This document shows, one piece after another, positions 1 through 8,568 of a stretch of 64,000 bases of DNA; position 1 is the first letter of the stretch, and the number at the start of each line of letters is the position of its first letter. Below the pieces are notes generated by a model. The model searched no databases, had not been told where the DNA came from, and saw nothing but the letters and a program-made list of their open reading frames with translations. Location: positions 1 through 64,000 of the forward strand of contig CALOFM010000022.1 in NCBI GenBank assembly GCA_942492625.1. The letters are read 5' to 3'. Position numbers and translations under genes: made by a program. The DNA comes from Thiosymbion sp942492625. Lineage in GTDB: Bacteria; Pseudomonadota; Gammaproteobacteria; Chromatiales; Chromatiaceae.

Positions 1-409
1 GCCAGTTGCAGGCGCTGGAGGATGTCCCGCCACTGCTCATGGTCGGGATGATCAGCGGTTCCCTCACCTTCCTCACGGAGGTCACTTCCAACACCGCCAC
101 CACCCAGATGATCCTTCCCATTCTGGCGTCACTCGGCGTGGCCATGGGCGAGAACCCGCTGCTGCTCACGATCCTGGCCACGCTGTCCGCCTCCTGCGCC
201 TTCAGCGATGCCCGTGGCGACACCCCCGAACGCCATCGTCTTCGGCAGCGGGCCGGGTCAAGATCGACGACATGGTGAAGGCAGGCTTCTTCATCAACAT
301 CATCGGCATAATCATTATCAGCCTACTCTTCTTCTTCGTCGGAACCGCTGTATTCGCTATCGATCCCGGCGTGCAGCCGGATTGGGCAACCTTGGCGACC
401 TCCCCGTGA
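1..409 (+). pseudogene. SLC13/DASS-family permease, C-terminal part, two frameshifts
   Basis: This is the 3' end of a sodium-coupled or related anion permease of the SLC13/DASS superfamily, cut by the window edge. The family signature SNTATTQMILPIL is read in the first frame. ATPPNAIVFGSG continues from about base 214 in the next frame, and KIDDMVKAGFFINIIG with a last membrane helix continues from about base 254 in the third, ending at TGA 407-409. Each step needs one extra base, near 205-210 and in the G run at 251-253. Both conserved SLC13 motifs survive, so the damage is either recent or a sequencing artefact. A periplasmic solute-binding gene follows 32 bases downstream. Substrate cannot be inferred. 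Confidence 0.75.
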
Positions 410-441
410 GCGCAGTCCACCTTCGAACAGGGGTAACGACG

Positions 442-1647
442 ATGATGAAGCTACTGCAACGAACGCTGCTTTCGGCACTGACAATCGCGCTTGCCTCGGT
501 GGGCGCGCACACCGGAGCGGCTGCTGAGAAAGCCGCGAGCCCGCCGGAGAACGCGGTGGTTATCGGTGCGCCCCTTCCGTTGACGGGCAAGCTCGAGGAT
601 TTCGGGCTGATGATGCAGCGCTCCCTCGACATGGCCAAGGAGGCGATCAACGCCGCCGGCGGTATCAACGGCCGGCCGCTACACCTGGTCTACAGTGATG
701 ACAAAGCCGATGTGGATCGAGCGCAAGCGGTCATCGACGCACTGATCGAACCGGCGGATTCGGCCATGTTGGTGGGCGGGTATCAAAGCGACGTAACCTA
801 CGCCCTGGCGCGGTTCGCCAACCGGAGCGACATACCCTTTTTGGTCGCCACCGCCGCGACGGACCGGATCACCGAGAAGGGGTGGCGCAACATCTACCGA
901 ATCGGTCCGCCGGTCAGCGAATACACCGCAAGCTTGGAGGATTATCTGCTCAAGGAGCTGCACCCCAAATCGGCGGCCATCGTTTACGAGGACAGCATGT
1001 TCGGCACCGACGCCGCCGCCAACATGATGAGCTTCCTGCAGAAGAACGGCATAGAGATCGGCAATCTCATTGGTTACGACGCGGGGCGAGCGGGTACGGC
1101 GTATTTTCGCTCCCGGTTGGCGCCCCTGACCGGGGAGCCGCCGGACCTGATCCACATGATCTCCTACCTGACGGACGTGCATCGCGCTATCAAGACCATT
1201 CGGGAGCTGGGAATCCCCTCCCAATTGTCCGGGGCGGCGGCCGGATTCGCACACCCGAAGTTCTTGGAACAAGCCGGCGAGGCCGCAAATGGCTTGCTGA
1301 TCGCCACCCTCTGGTCCGGCGAGCTGCCCTATCCCGGGGCCAAGGAATACTACGACGCCTATCTCGCCGCTTTTGGTACAGCCCCGGCTTACCAGGGAGC
1401 AGAGGCCTATTCGGCTTTATTGGTGGCGGCGGATGCCCTGAAGCGCGCACGGACTCTGGAGCCAGATGCTATTAGAAAGGCCCTTGACCAGACCTATATG
1501 ATGACCCCGTTCGGCCCGGTGAAATTCTACTCATACGACGACTTCGAACGCCAAAACAGCGTTCGGACTCTAGTGCTGCGGGTTACAGATGGGCAGTTCC
1601 AGGTGGTATGGCCAGCGGACCTTGCGACCACATCCGCCACTCCTTAG
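442..1647 (+). CDS. Branched-chain amino acid-type ABC transporter periplasmic binding protein (Peripla_BP_6/LivK-like)
   Basis: A 401-residue exported protein. I chose the ATG at 442 because it opens a classic signal peptide (MMKLLQRTLLSALTIALASV, cleavage after about residue 28); the open frame extends upstream only over the preceding permease gene. The mature part has type I periplasmic-binding order: VVIGAPLPLTGKLEDFG, then AINAAGGINGRPLHLVYSDD, then a region resembling MLVGGYQSD and later LSGAAAGFAHPKF. No LivH/M/F/G genes lie next to it, so it may be an orphan ABC receptor, or it may serve a sensory system. The only neighbours are the damaged SLC13 permease and a UspA-like gene. Ligand unknown. 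Confidence 0.85.
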   Translation: MMKLLQRTLLSALTIALASVGAHTGAAAEKAASPPENAVVIGAPLPLTGKLEDFGLMMQRSLDMAKEAINAAGGINGRPLHLVYSDDKADVDRAQAVIDALIEPADSAMLVGGYQSDVTYALARFANRSDIPFLVATAATDRITEKGWRNIYRIGPPVSEYTASLEDYLLKELHPKSAAIVYEDSMFGTDAAANMMSFLQKNGIEIGNLIGYDAGRAGTAYFRSRLAPLTGEPPDLIHMISYLTDVHRAIKTIRELGIPSQLSGAAAGFAHPKFLEQAGEAANGLLIATLWSGELPYPGAKEYYDAYLAAFGTAPAYQGAEAYSALLVAADALKRARTLEPDAIRKALDQTYMMTPFGPVKFYSYDDFERQNSVRTLVLRVTDGQFQVVWPADLATTSATP

Positions 1648-1706
1648 GTTTCAAGCCTTGAGAAGTCTGAAATCCTTTTTCCGAATTGCACACTTGGAGC
1701 AAAGCC

Positions 1707-2027
1707 ATGCTTCCCGAAATCCGAAAGATCCTCTACATCGATGAGAGAAAGGGTCGCGTCGAGCGCTTCTGCGCTGAAGACCTCGACACCACACCAGAAC
1801 CGCAATCGCAGCTCTTCGCCGATATCAGAGTGGTGTGCGGCTCGCCCGCAGAGGTGATCGCGCGGGAAGCGGAAGACCGCGATGTAGATCTCATCATCGT
1901 CGGTAGCCACACCGGATTCAGCGTTAAGGGAGCTTTTCTGGGCTCCACGGCCCGCAAGGTGACAAATCTATCCAAAAAGCCCGTGCTAGTGGTCCCCATG
2001 CCCGAATCCGAAACATGGAGTACCTGA
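1707..2027 (+). CDS. Universal stress protein (UspA family), internally shortened
   Basis: A 106-residue frame starting at ATG 1707, eight bases after a GGAG at 1696-1699. The start MLPEIRKILY is a normal Usp beta-1 strand. It then passes directly into GRVERFCAEDL, which in family members lies about 35-45 residues further on. The C-terminal half is intact, with DVDLIIVGSHTGFSVKGAFLGSTARKV, the nucleotide-binding G-2X-G-9X-G(S/T) loop, and a final KPVLVVP strand. Family members are usually about 140-160 residues. I infer an in-frame internal deletion that removed helix 1 and strand 2, so a normal fold and dimer are unlikely. The frame itself is open. Confidence 0.7.
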   Translation: MLPEIRKILYIDERKGRVERFCAEDLDTTPEPQSQLFADIRVVCGSPAEVIAREAEDRDVDLIIVGSHTGFSVKGAFLGSTARKVTNLSKKPVLVVPMPESETWST

Positions 2028-2076
2028 GCGCTGGGGTTGTTCATTCCGCACGGATTTGAAAAGATCTGGGCGCAAC

Positions 2077-4365
2077 TCATGATTGAACCTCCCCCCGGTA
2101 GCGCACGATGTCCGCGGAGGCAAGGGCGGTCATGTTAAATATACCGCGGGCGGTAACGGACGGAATCAGGATATGGATGGGTTTCGCCAACCCCGACAGG
2201 AAGGGCCCTACTAACAGCCCTTCCGCACGCGAGAGCAGCAGCCCCAACCCGATGGCAGCGGAATCCAGATCTGGAAAAATCAGAAGGTTGGCCTTCCCGC
2301 GCAGATTCGCGTAGGGGTAGGCCGCGTTCCGGTAGTTCTCGTGCATAGCACTCATCGAGTGCATCTCCCCGTCGATGTCTACATCGGGCAGGGCCTGGCG
2401 TAGCAGCCGGGCCGCATCGCGCATCTTGGCGGCGGACGGTGCGTCCGAGCTCCCGAAGTTCGAGTGGGACAGGAGCGCCACCCGAGGCGTTATTCCGAAG
2501 CGCCTGACAATCTCGATGCTGATCTTGGTCTTTTCGACGATCTGGTCCACCGTGGGATTCACATTGATGAATGAATCCGAGAGAAAAACCGGATCGCCCT
2601 CGGTCAGAACCGTAGAAAGGGTGGATAGGTAGCACGCCTTGTGATGTAACCCGATGACCTCCTTCACGTGGTACAGATGGCTGCTGAATCGGCCGACCTT
2701 CCCGCAGATCATCCCGTCGCCCTCGCCTTTCAACAGCAACATGGCCCCGAGCGACGTGGTGTTCGACCGCAGCCGCTTTTCCGTCTCTTCCCGCGTCACG
2801 CCCTTGCGGCCGGCGATGCGATGGAATGCCTCCAACAGGTCCTCGCGCTGTCCCGCCTGCTCGGGGTCGATCAGCTCGAAATCCGAATCCGAACGAATTC
2901 GCAGGCCCAGCGCGTCGATCGATTCCTGAATGACATGCGGACGACCCAGCAATATGGGCCGCACGATCTTCTCGTCCACGGCGGCTTGCACCGCATGCAG
3001 CACGTCCGTGTTCTCCCCCTCGGCAAAGATCATTCGCTCCTGGCCGATCCTGGCCATCTCGACGACGGGTTGCATAAAGATGCGGCTCGGAATGACATGC
3101 TCGTTGAGCTTGCGCTTGTAAGCGACCAGGTCGTCGATCGGGCGGCTCGCAACTCCGGTTTCCATTGCGGCCTTGACGACCGCAATCGGGACCTCCGCAA
3201 TCAGCCGTGGATCGAACGGCTTGGGAATCAGGTATTCCGGGCCGAACTTCAGCTTCTCCCCTGCGTAGACCTTCGCTACCTCCGAGTCCGATTCGTGAGT
3301 CGCCAGGTCCGCAATCGCCTTAACACAGGCGACCTTCATCGCCTCGTTGATCTCCGTGGCACCGCAGTCCAGCGCCCCGCGAAAGATAAAAGGGAAGCAC
3401 AAGACATTGTTGACCTGGTTGGGGTAATCCGAGCGCCCCGTCGCTATGATCGCATCCGGCCGAGCCGACCTGGCATCCTCGGGCATGATCTCGGGAGTGG
3501 GATTCGCCATGGCGAGTATGATTGGCCGCACGGCCATTTTCTTGACGTGCTCTTTGGACAGGAGCCCCGGTCCCGATAAGCCGAAGAAAATGTCGGCACC
3601 TTCGATGGCATCGTCGAGGGTCCTCTTTTCCGTCTGAACCGCAAACCTCTCCTTGTATTCGTTCATACCGGCGGTGCGGCCCTTGTAGATCACGCCCTTG
3701 CGGTCGCAGACATAGACGTTCTCCCTGCGCAAGCCCATGCTCACGACCAGGTCGATACAGGCCAGGCTGGCCGCTCCCGCGCCGGACACGGTCAATACAA
3801 CGTCCTTGATCTTCTTCTCTACGATGCGCAGGGCGTTGTAGACGGCTGCGGCGGCGACGATGGCCGTACCATGCTGGTCGTCGTGAAACACCGGGATCTT
3901 CATTCGCTCCCGCAAGGCTTTCTCTATGAAAAAGCACTCGGGGGCCTTGATGTCTTCCAGATTGATACCGCCGAACGTGGGCTCCAACGCCGCGACAATC
4001 TCGATCAACTTGTCCGGGTTCCTCTCGTTGACCTCGATATCGAACACATCCACGCCGGCGAACTTCTTGAACAGCACGGCCTTGCCTTCCATGACGGGCT
4101 TCGCCGCAAGGGGTCCGATATTCCCCAGTCCCAGGACGGCGGTGCCGTTCGTGATCACCGCCACGAGGTTGCCGCGTGCCGTCATTCGGGCTGCTTGCCG
4201 CTCGTCCGCAACAATATCCTCACATGCGAAGGCGACACCCGGCGAGTAGGCGAGCGCCAAGTCGCGTTGCGTCGCCATCGGCTTGGTTGCCTTGATTTCG
4301 AGCTTCCCCGGAACGGGCTCGACGTGGTAACGCAAGGATTGGTCTTTCAGGCTTTCTTCAGACAT
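2077..4365 (-). CDS. maeB: NADP-dependent malic enzyme with C-terminal phosphotransacetylase-like domain
   Basis: A 762-residue MaeB-type enzyme that oxidatively decarboxylates malate to pyruvate with NADP+. I chose the ATG at 4365 (MSEESLKDQ); an in-frame ATG seven codons upstream is possible. Tyr40 sits in ALAYSPGVA, the metal ligands are in GGINLEDIKAPE (E137, D138) and VFHDDQHGT (D162/D163), and the nucleotide-binding loop is SGAGAAS at about 194-200. From about residue 430 the protein carries a phosphate acetyltransferase-like domain (EGENTDVLHAVQ, SLGAMLLLKGEGDG, LSHSNFGSSDAPS, DLDSAAIGLGLLL). In characterised MaeB proteins this domain is regulatory and not catalytic. It reads toward, and ends 50 bases from, the convergent Usp gene. 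Confidence 0.95.
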   Translation of the reverse strand: MSEESLKDQSLRYHVEPVPGKLEIKATKPMATQRDLALAYSPGVAFACEDIVADERQAARMTARGNLVAVITNGTAVLGLGNIGPLAAKPVMEGKAVLFKKFAGVDVFDIEVNERNPDKLIEIVAALEPTFGGINLEDIKAPECFFIEKALRERMKIPVFHDDQHGTAIVAAAAVYNALRIVEKKIKDVVLTVSGAGAASLACIDLVVSMGLRRENVYVCDRKGVIYKGRTAGMNEYKERFAVQTEKRTLDDAIEGADIFFGLSGPGLLSKEHVKKMAVRPIILAMANPTPEIMPEDARSARPDAIIATGRSDYPNQVNNVLCFPFIFRGALDCGATEINEAMKVACVKAIADLATHESDSEVAKVYAGEKLKFGPEYLIPKPFDPRLIAEVPIAVVKAAMETGVASRPIDDLVAYKRKLNEHVIPSRIFMQPVVEMARIGQERMIFAEGENTDVLHAVQAAVDEKIVRPILLGRPHVIQESIDALGLRIRSDSDFELIDPEQAGQREDLLEAFHRIAGRKGVTREETEKRLRSNTTSLGAMLLLKGEGDGMICGKVGRFSSHLYHVKEVIGLHHKACYLSTLSTVLTEGDPVFLSDSFINVNPTVDQIVEKTKISIEIVRRFGITPRVALLSHSNFGSSDAPSAAKMRDAARLLRQALPDVDIDGEMHSMSAMHENYRNAAYPYANLRGKANLLIFPDLDSAAIGLGLLLSRAEGLLVGPFLSGLAKPIHILIPSVTARGIFNMTALASADIVRYRGEVQS

Positions 4366-4437
4366 GCCGTTCTCCGCAGGCCGCAATCAGAACAAGGGAA
4401 GAGCAAGGACACCGAATGAGCTAGGCGTTGATGGTAG

Positions 4438-4471
4438 ACCCCACCCAGGCTCCGTACAACGCGGGTGGGGT
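4438..4471. repeat. 9-bp inverted repeat upstream of maeB
   Basis: ACCCCACCC at 4438-4446 is the exact reverse complement of GGGTGGGGT at 4463-4471, with a 16-base loop. It lies in the 372-base stretch between maeB and the hypothetical gene at 4738. No T-run follows on either strand, so it is not a standard terminator. It could be a leader structure for maeB or an operator. Function unknown. Confidence 0.35.
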
Positions 4472-4551
4472 GGGATCTTAGCCTTCGAGGTCCGAATCAG
4501 AGGCAGGCTACAATCGAAGTAGGGAATGCAGCGCGGATATGGAGGCACCCG

Positions 4552-4644
4552 ATGAGCCGCAAGGTCCGCGCAACCCGGAACCACAAAACACTGGCCTGTC
4601 TGCTTTCGGTCTTGACCTTGTTCGGCTTGAACGCTTGCTCCTAA
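4552..4644 (+). CDS. Putative 30-residue lipoprotein
   Basis: A tiny frame of 30 codons plus TAA. An ideal ribosome-binding site, GGAGG, lies about seven bases upstream of the ATG. The peptide has a basic N-region (MSRKVRATRNHK), a hydrophobic core (LACLLSVLTLFG) and ends LNACS. This is a lipobox with a lipidatable Cys at position 29 and Ser at +2, which in enterobacteria favours outer-membrane sorting. Processing would leave only Cys-Ser. It may be a lysis- or entericidin-like peptide, a leader of a truncated lipoprotein, or chance. It is divergent from maeB and convergent with the gene at 4738. The order SD, start, signal and lipobox is why I list it. Confidence 0.4.
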   Translation: MSRKVRATRNHKTLACLLSVLTLFGLNACS

Positions 4645-4737
4645 TGAAAATGGACTCGGGTTTTCGGGACCAGCGGGACGGAGCGAGGCTACGGGGTTGC
4701 CCTTCTGCCCATCAAGGGTCAGCTCTAACCCCGCCGG

Positions 4738-5415
4738 TTAGCCTTGGCAGCCTGACAAACCTTTCTCGATATGGGCAAGTCCCTGCCGCGGAATGGAAGT
4801 GTCCACCCCCTCTCGGTCCAGAGCCGCGAGCAACTCCCTACCCTGTGCCGCGAGCAGGCCAAGCTGATCGGAGTCGAAGACCTTGAGCACCGCCTGCAGC
4901 TCCTGTTCTCCCGCGCTGAGCAGAGAAGGCAACAGCTCTTCGACGCCGATCGGAGATTCGGGATGCAGAATATCCGCCAGCAGAGGCTGCTCAAGCAGCC
5001 GAAAATGGATAGCGCGGGCCTGCTCCTCTTCTTCCAATTCCCGATGGGCCCGCGGGTCGTTGCCGGCGGACTGGCGGATGGCCTTCATGATGAGACCGAT
5101 GAGCTTGCCCAAAGCCTGCTTTTCCTGCTCGTGCTCCTCCGGCAGCCCGCAGGCCTGCTCGTATAGCTTCTCCAGCTCCGCCTTGAGACCGAGCAGGGTG
5201 TCGCTGCCCGCGTTCGGAGGCAGGTCCACGGCCTGCTGCACCAGGGCGCGGAAGGATCCGCGAAAGGCATCCATCTCCTCGTGATCGGCCTTCTGCGCGG
5301 CGAGCAGGTCCTCCGGCTCGACCTCGCCCGGCGGCCAGCCGAAGAGGGGATTCTCGTGCCGGCGGCGCAGGTGGCGCTCACGGCGACCGGGCTTCGTGGT
5401 GAATGGCAGGTCCAT
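4738..5415 (-). CDS. Hypothetical protein, charged and helical
   Basis: A 225-residue soluble protein without signal peptide or membrane helix. The N-terminus is basic (GRRERHLRRRHENPLFGWPP) and the rest is rich in Glu, Leu, Ala and Gln, with long predicted helices (LKAELEKLYEQACGL, ELEEEEQARAIHFRLLEQPL). I do not recognise a named domain. It follows the hydroxyacid dehydrogenase gene by 49 bases on the same strand and is probably the last gene of the hemB-aroE run. Many shadow frames overlap it on the other strand, but the codon pattern here is the coherent one. Confidence 0.65.
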   Translation of the reverse strand: MDLPFTTKPGRRERHLRRRHENPLFGWPPGEVEPEDLLAAQKADHEEMDAFRGSFRALVQQAVDLPPNAGSDTLLGLKAELEKLYEQACGLPEEHEQEKQALGKLIGLIMKAIRQSAGNDPRAHRELEEEEQARAIHFRLLEQPLLADILHPESPIGVEELLPSLLSAGEQELQAVLKVFDSDQLGLLAAQGRELLAALDREGVDTSIPRQGLAHIEKGLSGCQG

Positions 5416-5464
5416 ATCTGTAGTTGTCGCGAGTCTATCGGTTCGTCGTATCTATTTGGGAAAC

Positions 5465-6325
5465 TTACGGCGGCGCCATCGCCTCGTATAGCGCCGAGTA
5501 ATCCTGGTCCCCGTAACCCTCGCTCAACGCGCGTATGCAGGCCGCCTCGATGGTTGTGATCATGGCCGTATCCATGCCGGTCTGCTCCGCCACGCGGCGA
5601 AAGAGCCGCACGTCCTTGAGCAGGTGCTTGAGAGGGAAGTTTGCCCGTCCGTAGTCGTGGGACAGGTACTTGTCGAGTTTCTTGTCGAACGTAGGCGCGT
5701 AGAGGGCACTGCCGCGCAACGGCTCCATGAACTGCTCCACGTCGATGCCTTCGGCACGGACCAGCCCCAGGCTGAGCGAGAAGCTCGCGGTGAGCCCCGC
5801 GATGAGCTGATTCATGGCCAGCTTGAGGGCCGCACCCTGGCCGACATCGCCGACGAGGCGGGGGTCCGGGCCCAGCGCATTGAGAACCGAAAGGCAGCGC
5901 TCGAACAATGACCGCTTTCCGCCCGCCATCAGGATGAGGCGCCCGTTGCGCGCTTCGGGCAGGCTACCCAGCACCGGGGCTTCCAAGTACTCGCCCCCGG
6001 CAGCCTCCACCCGCGTCGCTATGCTCCGGCTCTCTTCAGGTGCGATGGTGCCCATTTGCAACAGGATGCGGTCGCGGATGCTGATGTCCGTGCCGGCTTG
6101 GAACAGGACCTCGGCAATGGCGTCAGAGTCGCTGAGCGCCAGGACCACCAGATCCGATCGCTCGATGGCCTCCCGCACCGTGCCAGTCGTCTCCAAGCCT
6201 TGCCCGGCCAACCCACCCGCCTTCTCCGGGGTGCGGTTCCAGCCGACGACGTCCAGCCCCTGCCCCTTGAGCCGCAGTGCAATGGCGGCCCCCATGAGGC
6301 CGAGTCCGAGAACGGCAATCTTCAT
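5465..6325 (-). CDS. NAD(P)-dependent beta-hydroxyacid dehydrogenase (3-hydroxyisobutyrate / tartronate semialdehyde reductase family)
   Basis: A 286-residue cytosolic oxidoreductase. It has an N-terminal Rossmann fold with AVLGLGLMGAAIA (residues 4-16) and WNRTPEK after strand 2, the family substrate-binding stretch EAPVLGSLPEARNG, and GDVGQGAALKLAMNQL containing the catalytic Lys (the family's GxGxxxKxxxN). Members reduce glyoxylate or succinic semialdehyde, or oxidise 3-hydroxyisobutyrate; the exact substrate is not readable. Length is normal. It lies 58 bases downstream of aroE on the same strand and may be cotranscribed with it. Confidence 0.88.
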   Translation of the reverse strand: MKIAVLGLGLMGAAIALRLKGQGLDVVGWNRTPEKAGGLAGQGLETTGTVREAIERSDLVVLALSDSDAIAEVLFQAGTDISIRDRILLQMGTIAPEESRSIATRVEAAGGEYLEAPVLGSLPEARNGRLILMAGGKRSLFERCLSVLNALGPDPRLVGDVGQGAALKLAMNQLIAGLTASFSLSLGLVRAEGIDVEQFMEPLRGSALYAPTFDKKLDKYLSHDYGRANFPLKHLLKDVRLFRRVAEQTGMDTAMITTIEAACIRALSEGYGDQDYSALYEAMAPP

Positions 6326-6382
6326 TTCATCTCCGCAAGACCCTGTATCCCAAACAGAGCAGTTAGCTTTTATTGGGATAGT

Positions 6383-7201
6383 TCACTCACCCCGGAGCAG
6401 GGCAATCACCGGCTTTGTTTCGGGACGCACGCCGCGCCACAGGAAAAAAGACTCCGCAGCCTGCTCCACCAGCATGCCGAGACCGTCCAGGGAATGGACC
6501 GCGCCCCGGACCTTGCCCCATCGCCGGAAGGGAGTCGGCACATCACCGTAAAGCATGTCGTAGGTCCAGCCGCCTTCGGCGAGGCAATCGCCCGGGATAG
6601 CAGGCACGCCACCATCCAGCCCCGCGGAAGTTCCGTTGACGATGAGATCGAAGCGCCGTCCGGACAGCCCGTCCAGCCCACAACCGGTGACGGGTCCGAG
6701 CACGGCACCCGCCGCCGCCAGCTCCCGGGCCTTGGAGGCCGTACGGTTGGCGATCACCAGCTCTGCCAATCCGGTCTCCAGAAGGGGACGCAGCACCCCG
6801 CGCGAGGCCCCTCCGGCCCCCAGCAGAAGCACCCGCTTACCGCGGAATCGGAAGCCGTGGTTCTCGACCAGATCCCGAACCAATCCGACCCCATCGGTAT
6901 TATCTCCAAACAGACCGCGGTCCGGGAGCAGGATCAGGGTGTTGACCGCACCGGCGCTCTCGGCCCTCGGGCTACGCTCGTCTGCGACCTCCCAAGCCCG
7001 CTCCTTGAAAGGAACCGTCACGTTCATGCCCCGACCATCCTCGGCAAAAAAGCGACGAACGTCCGTTTCGAAATCGGCAGGATCGCCAAGGATACGCCCG
7101 TACTCCATGTCCTGCCCGTCCTGGCGGGCAAACTCGGCATGGATCAGCGGCGATTTGCTGTGCTCGATGGGGTTGCCGATGACGGCGTATTTGTCTGCCA
7201 T
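6383..7201 (-). CDS. aroE: Shikimate dehydrogenase
   Basis: A 272-residue enzyme reducing 3-dehydroshikimate to shikimate with NADPH in the chorismate pathway. The substrate site is GNPIEHSKSPLIH (residues 9-21) and NVTVPFKE with catalytic Lys66. AVNTL follows at about 86, and FGDNTDGVG carries the catalytic Asp103. The NADP loop is LLGAGGASRG at 127-136, with ANRTASKA marking the NADP-phosphate-binding NRT motif. The C-terminus has the YDMLYG and GLGMLVEQAAESFFLW signatures. It starts 15 bases after hemB ends, so the two are probably one transcript. Confidence 0.96.
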   Translation of the reverse strand: MADKYAVIGNPIEHSKSPLIHAEFARQDGQDMEYGRILGDPADFETDVRRFFAEDGRGMNVTVPFKERAWEVADERSPRAESAGAVNTLILLPDRGLFGDNTDGVGLVRDLVENHGFRFRGKRVLLLGAGGASRGVLRPLLETGLAELVIANRTASKARELAAAGAVLGPVTGCGLDGLSGRRFDLIVNGTSAGLDGGVPAIPGDCLAEGGWTYDMLYGDVPTPFRRWGKVRGAVHSLDGLGMLVEQAAESFFLWRGVRPETKPVIALLRGE

Positions 7202-7216
7202 CTGCGGACGCTCTTA

Positions 7217-8230
7217 TCAACCCTGCAGCCAACGGGCGGCTTCTTTCGCATAGTAGGTCAGAATCCCGTCCGCCCCCGCACGCTTGATGGAGACCAGCGC
7301 TTCCAGCACCACAGCCCGCTCGTCCAGCCAGCCGTTTTGACTGGCGGCCTTGAGCATGGCGTATTCGCCGCTGACCTGGTAGACGAAGGTCGGGGCGCCG
7401 AAGCGGTCTTTGATACGCCGAACCACGTCCAGGTAGGGCATGCCGGGCTTGATCATGACCATGTCGGCCCCTTCCTGCAGATCCAGGACGACCTCGTGCA
7501 GGGCCTCGTCGGAGTTGGCCGGGTCCATCTGGTAGCTGTACTTGTTGCCGCCACCGAGATTGGGCGCGGAGCCGACCGCATCCCGGAAAGGGCCGTAGAA
7601 GCTGGACGCGTACTTTGCCGAGTAGGCGAGGATACGGGTATGAATGTGCCCGGCATCCTCCAGCGCCCTGCGGATGGAGCCAATCCGCCCGTCCATCATG
7701 TCCGAGGGCGCCACCACGTCGGCACCGGCCTCGGCATGGGACAGGGCCTGGCGGGTAAGCACCTGAACCGTTTCGTCGTTCATGACATAACCGGTGTCGT
7801 CGATGAGACCGTCCTGGCCGTGGGTGGTAAAGGGGTCCAGGGCAACGTCGGTAATCACGCCGAGGTCCGGTACCGCGTCCTTCAATGCACGGACGGCCCT
7901 TTGGGCCAGTCCGTCGGGATTGTAGGCCTCGCGTGCATCCTCGGACTTGGCTGACGTCGGCGTGACCGGAAACAGTGCCAGGGCGGGAACCCCCAGCTGA
8001 TGGATCGCCCGTGCCTCTTCCAACAGAAGGTCGATGCTCATGCGCTCGACCCCGGGCATGGAGGCCACGGTCTCGCCCTGACCCGAGCCCTCCAGTACGA
8101 AGACCGGGTAGATCAGGTCGTCCGGTGTCAGCCGGGTCTCTCGCATCAGACGTCGGGAGAAGCCGTCGCGGCGCATTCGGCGCATGCGGGTCAGGGGATA
8201 TCCGGTGCGGGAATGGCTCTTGGAGGTCAT
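7217..8230 (-). CDS. hemB: Delta-aminolevulinic acid dehydratase (porphobilinogen synthase)
   Basis: HemB condenses two 5-aminolevulinate molecules into porphobilinogen in haem synthesis. I chose ATG 8230 (MTSKSHSRTGYPLTRMRRMR); a longer open frame to 8365 runs into a transposon-like repeat and is not credible. The two Schiff-base lysines are in AYSAKYASSFYGPFRDA and MIKPGMPYLD. The metal site reads DVALDPFTTHGQDG, the cysteine-free form that uses Mg/K and not Zn (Zn enzymes have a Cys-rich DxCxC motif here). About 337 residues, normal. First gene of the hemB-aroE run. Confidence 0.96.
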   Translation of the reverse strand: MTSKSHSRTGYPLTRMRRMRRDGFSRRLMRETRLTPDDLIYPVFVLEGSGQGETVASMPGVERMSIDLLLEEARAIHQLGVPALALFPVTPTSAKSEDAREAYNPDGLAQRAVRALKDAVPDLGVITDVALDPFTTHGQDGLIDDTGYVMNDETVQVLTRQALSHAEAGADVVAPSDMMDGRIGSIRRALEDAGHIHTRILAYSAKYASSFYGPFRDAVGSAPNLGGGNKYSYQMDPANSDEALHEVVLDLQEGADMVMIKPGMPYLDVVRRIKDRFGAPTFVYQVSGEYAMLKAASQNGWLDERAVVLEALVSIKRAGADGILTYYAKEAARWLQG

Positions 8231-8270
8231 GGGATCACCTGATTCGACTGCTTTCATTCGGACTGCGCAG

Positions 8271-8438
8271 CTAGGAGTCTGTCTGGCTTGCGCGTTCGTA
8301 GCGAGGGAGCGCGGGGCCGAGGTGGATATTTCGCCCGGTTGAGGCGAATCGTGGACCAATTTCACGAAATCGGGCGGAAAATCCGACCGGCATCCGCGGT
8401 TCCACAGTTGAACAGTCGCAAGCCAAACAGGCTCCTAG
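8271..8438. mobile_element. MITE-like non-coding element with 22-bp terminal inverted repeats
   Basis: The 168-bp stretch starts CTAGGAGTCTGTCTGG (8271 onward) and ends with its near reverse complement at 8417-8438: 22 bases with 20 matching. The outer CTAG at each end is palindromic and could be a 4-bp target duplication, leaving ends that begin GAGTCTGTC / GAGCCTGTT. No transposase fits inside, so a source element elsewhere would have to move it. Its right 57 bases recur at 38507-38563. It fills most of the 338-base gap between hemB and the thioredoxin gene and accounts for the spurious extension of hemB. Confidence 0.7.
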
Positions 8439-8568
8439 TCGCCCGATAACATAACGCAGGCGGACGGCCGCCTCCAGAAAAAGCCCTTGCTCGCGATTTT
8501 TTTCCGGTTTTTCAGCATGCCCGAGCACTGATAGAATCCGCGTATTGTCGAGGCCCGCGTACAGTTAC

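Noticed and set aside
2668..3579. 303-codon plus-strand open frame
   Set aside because: Shadow of maeB.
6056..7954. 632-codon plus-strand open frame
   Set aside because: It lies antisense to hydroxyacid dehydrogenase, aroE and hemB, all with full family motifs; it has no recognisable domain and is a product of high GC codon bias.
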